Origin: Candidatus Bathyarchaeia archaeon
GTDB lineage: Archaea; Thermoproteota; Bathyarchaeia; 40CM-2-53-6
Assembly (NCBI GenBank): GCA_035935655.1
Contig: DASYWW010000024.1
Location: 1-64,000, forward strand
Reading direction: 5' to 3'
DNA length: 64,000 bases
In this document: positions 62,354-64,000 of the stretch, piece after piece
Position numbering within the stretch: position 1 is the stretch's first letter
Layout: every line of letters begins with the position of its first letter
Translations under genes and position numbers: made by a program
The notes under the pieces: generated by a model
Databases searched by the model: none
What the model saw: the letters and a program-made list of their open reading frames with translations, nothing else
What the model was told of the DNA's origin: nothing

Positions 62354-62370
62354 TCCGGGCGGGCCCACCA
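62354..62370 (+). repeat. Degenerate att copy
   Basis: TCCGGGCGGGCCCACCA is identical to the att core for 17 bp. The upstream polB-type sequence (GGCCAAAAAAA) is recognisable but altered, so the polB 5' end here is the most decayed of the three. Confidence 0.7.
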
Positions 62371-62463
62371 GTTTAGCCTATTGGATTCTCCGGGGCATAG
62401 GACCCTACACTCGGCATGTCGAACATCGAAAGCCACACTTACTGCAGATCAGGATTTTCTCGA

Positions 62464-63309
62464 TCAGCCGGGGTCGCGTGAGCCGATGGGCAACTCGTAG
62501 CCAGCGAAGGGAGGAGGTTGCATGCTCGTCGATGTTAGATACCCGTCAGTGTGAATGTAGAAAGGACTTAAAGGTAGCTTGGAGAGGTACCCCGCGAATT
62601 CCTCAGCGAATCCCTCGACCACATCCGTGTAGATGGTCTGGCGCCTGAGGAAGTTGTTGTCCGAATGCTGACTACCCACAAGTGAGACTGCGAGGAATTT
62701 TAGCATCGGTTTCTGTTTCGGAAATTGCCGAATCAACTCAAGGAACTTCTGCATGACCGACGTGAATGCGGGAGGATCCTCTTCGTCGTAAAGTCGCAGC
62801 TGCTTCGACGACGCACATGTCAGGTAGGCGGATTTGACGTCGACCATTGAGGCGTTTTCGTAACACCCAGGAACTGCTTCTCTGATTGGCCCTTTGACAA
62901 TAAGGGAGTCTCCGGGGTTAGGATACTCAATGGGCAGATACCCATGTTCAATATACCAGGAATGCAGGATCGCTTTGTGCGTTCGGTCCAGGAAGGCGTT
63001 CTGAAGAGTGAGTGGACAGCAGTTTGTCAATGTGATCATCAGCTTCCATGCATCTCTTACATTGATCTCGTTCGCAAGGAAGCCCGCCATCTTGTTGTCT
63101 TCCGAGGCTCGGATCTCGTCGTATTTCTCTAGCTTTGACCACTCAACCGGGTATCCTTCCAGCTGGGCTAGATCTCTGAGGCTCTTTGACTCTGCCTTCA
63201 GGCCCCTTCGAAGTATCCGTCAGCAAAGTAGAACGGCGAACTCGTGGCGACATTTCTTGGGCCAAAAAAGTTCGCTTCCAGGGAATGGGGAATCCGGGCG
63301 GGCCCACCA
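62464..63309 (-). pseudogene. Second family B polymerase, internally deleted and truncated
   Basis: The N-terminal piece (NFFGPRNVATSSPFYFADGYFEGA, 63200-63280) matches the N-terminus of polB. It is cut by a stop at 63198, and the next piece in another frame starts LKAESKSLRDLAQLEGYPVE, so the whole exonuclease domain is missing. Motifs A (MVDVKSAYLT), B (MLKFLAVSLVGSQHSDNN) and C (YIHTDGYL) remain. The C-terminus is lost at the next att junction (ends GSRDPG). A remnant of a related element. Confidence 0.82.
63290..63309 (+). repeat. Outermost att copy
   Basis: GAATCCGGGCGGGCCCACCA, followed by sequence not related to the element. The 56 bp 63254-63309 are identical to 60135-60190. This should be the original chromosomal right junction of the oldest integration. 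Confidence 0.8.
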
Positions 63310-63496
63310 TCTACCATGAACCGATTCGACTTTCTTGGTATCGGGTAAATTCCCACGGAAGAGAGTATCCATAAGGGAAGGTCCAAGGGACGATCTGAGC
63401 TTGGCCAGAGGCGTGTTCTGATTTCCGAACGGTTTGTTCTAAGGGCTGGAGCTAAATCGAAGACCTGTACTAGCCTAGAATAGGACAGCCGGCCAT

Positions 63497-64000
63497 ATGA
63501 ATTGGAAGAGACCTCTGCCCTTATGGGTGTTCTTGATAGGAATACTCGTGACTGCCTCCGCGACCTCAGGGGCGTTCCTTCTGGCAGGCGTTCTTGCTCA
63601 AAGACCTGACTTCGTCATTTCCAGCTTTCCCCTATGTACCTTATGGGAGGATGGCATAATACAACCTTGATCTCAGTCCAGGCAATTAGGAACTTCACTG
63701 GCATATTGACCGTTACGGTCACCTCACCTGCGGGGTTAAAGACAGCGCTTCAAGATTCACAAACGGGACGGGAAAAAGAGCAGATTCTACAGGGCAAGAC
63801 AGGAAATCTAATCCTCGATGTCGCTGATTGGCGATCGGTTGGGTACTTTTCTATAGCAGTAACCGCATCTAGCGGTGCCATATCTCATACGCAGAGTCTT
63901 CTTGTGATTGATCAAAATGTTACAATAACCGCCATCGGCGGGTCCCATCTTTGGATCCCCAGAGGCTCGTACGGAAATGTAGAGCTCGACCTTTCAAGCG
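63497..64000 (+). pseudogene. Secreted protein gene, apparently frameshifted, runs off the window
   Basis: The ATG at 63497 starts a signal/anchor sequence (PLWVFLIGILVTASATSGAFLLAG), but this frame stops at 63668. A second frame, open from about 63634 to the window end, carries extracellular-type sequence (GWHNTTLISVQAIRNFTGIL; VADWRSVGYFSIAVTA). The two join naturally around the TTTCCCC run near 63627-63632. One base too many or a real frameshift are both possible. No family was recognised. Confidence 0.6.

Larger units (their letters stand above)
60192..63309. mobile_element. Two tandem att-bounded element remnants
   Basis: Unit 1 (60192-62370) and unit 2 (62371-63309) each end at their right side in a polB 5' fragment plus a tRNA-3'-end copy. 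Neither has an integrase. They look like older integrations pushed away from the tRNA by the newer one. Unit 1 keeps a membrane protein and a secreted peptidase; unit 2 is almost entirely a deleted polB. Confidence 0.75.

Overview
The window is chromosomal DNA of an archaeon, most likely from the TACK group (Thaumarchaeota-like or a related lineage). Direct evidence: a group II chaperonin, an Alba chromatin protein, a complete Cdv (ESCRT-III) division operon, two KaiC/RadA-type ATPases, Lrp-type regulators, TATA-type promoters with almost no leader, and tRNA genes interrupted by several short introns. I cannot place it more precisely from sequence alone.

Region 1 (1-14.2 kb, core genome): thermosome; Bud32/RIO-like kinase; membrane and zinc-ribbon proteins; a soluble KaiC-like ATPase facing a secreted-domain/TM/KaiC fusion; a DUF5679-like mini zinc protein; zinc alcohol dehydrogenase; M24 peptidase; Nudix hydrolase; cysteinyl-tRNA synthetase; sugar nucleotidyltransferase. 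A roughly 210-bp intergenic repeat family has copies at about 1.8, 14.3 and 24.1 kb.

Region 2 (14.6-23.4 kb): one minus-strand run of nine tightly packed genes: cdvB2, cdvA1, cdvB1 (with winged helix), cdvC, an Lrp regulator, an ABC permease and ATPase, cdvB3, cdvA2. A coiled-coil/zinc-ribbon protein is divergent from it, followed by Alba. Two CdvA, three ESCRT-III and one Vps4-type ATPase sit together with a small ABC system.

Region 3 (24.4-27.6 kb): regulators and small membrane proteins, a tRNA-Asn that appears broken by about four insertions, and a CAT-anticodon tRNA (Met or Ile2 type) with D-loop and anticodon-loop insertions. The 3' end of the second tRNA is an integration site.

Region 4 (27.63-60.19 kb): a 32.6-kb integrated element bounded by 21-bp copies of the tRNA 3' end. 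It carries a tyrosine integrase, ribbon-helix-helix regulators, an MCM-like helicase, a complete type I restriction-modification system, a YwgA-like/membrane-protein operon, PD-(D/E)XK and GIY-YIG nuclease-like proteins, RNase HI, a UvrD-type helicase, a PNGase A-like glycoamidase, an ATPase + PIN pair, and a compact family B DNA polymerase. The polymerase reading frame runs into attR with no start codon. Joining the ends as in an excised circle extends it in frame to a TTG that overlaps the integrase stop, so integration appears to remove the 5' end of the polymerase gene.

Region 5 (60.19-63.31 kb): two further att-bounded remnants, each ending in a decayed polymerase 5' end. One carries a membrane protein and a secreted G1-type glutamic peptidase; the other is almost only a deleted polB. 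Beyond 63.31 kb chromosomal sequence appears to resume with a secreted-protein gene that looks frameshifted and runs off the window.
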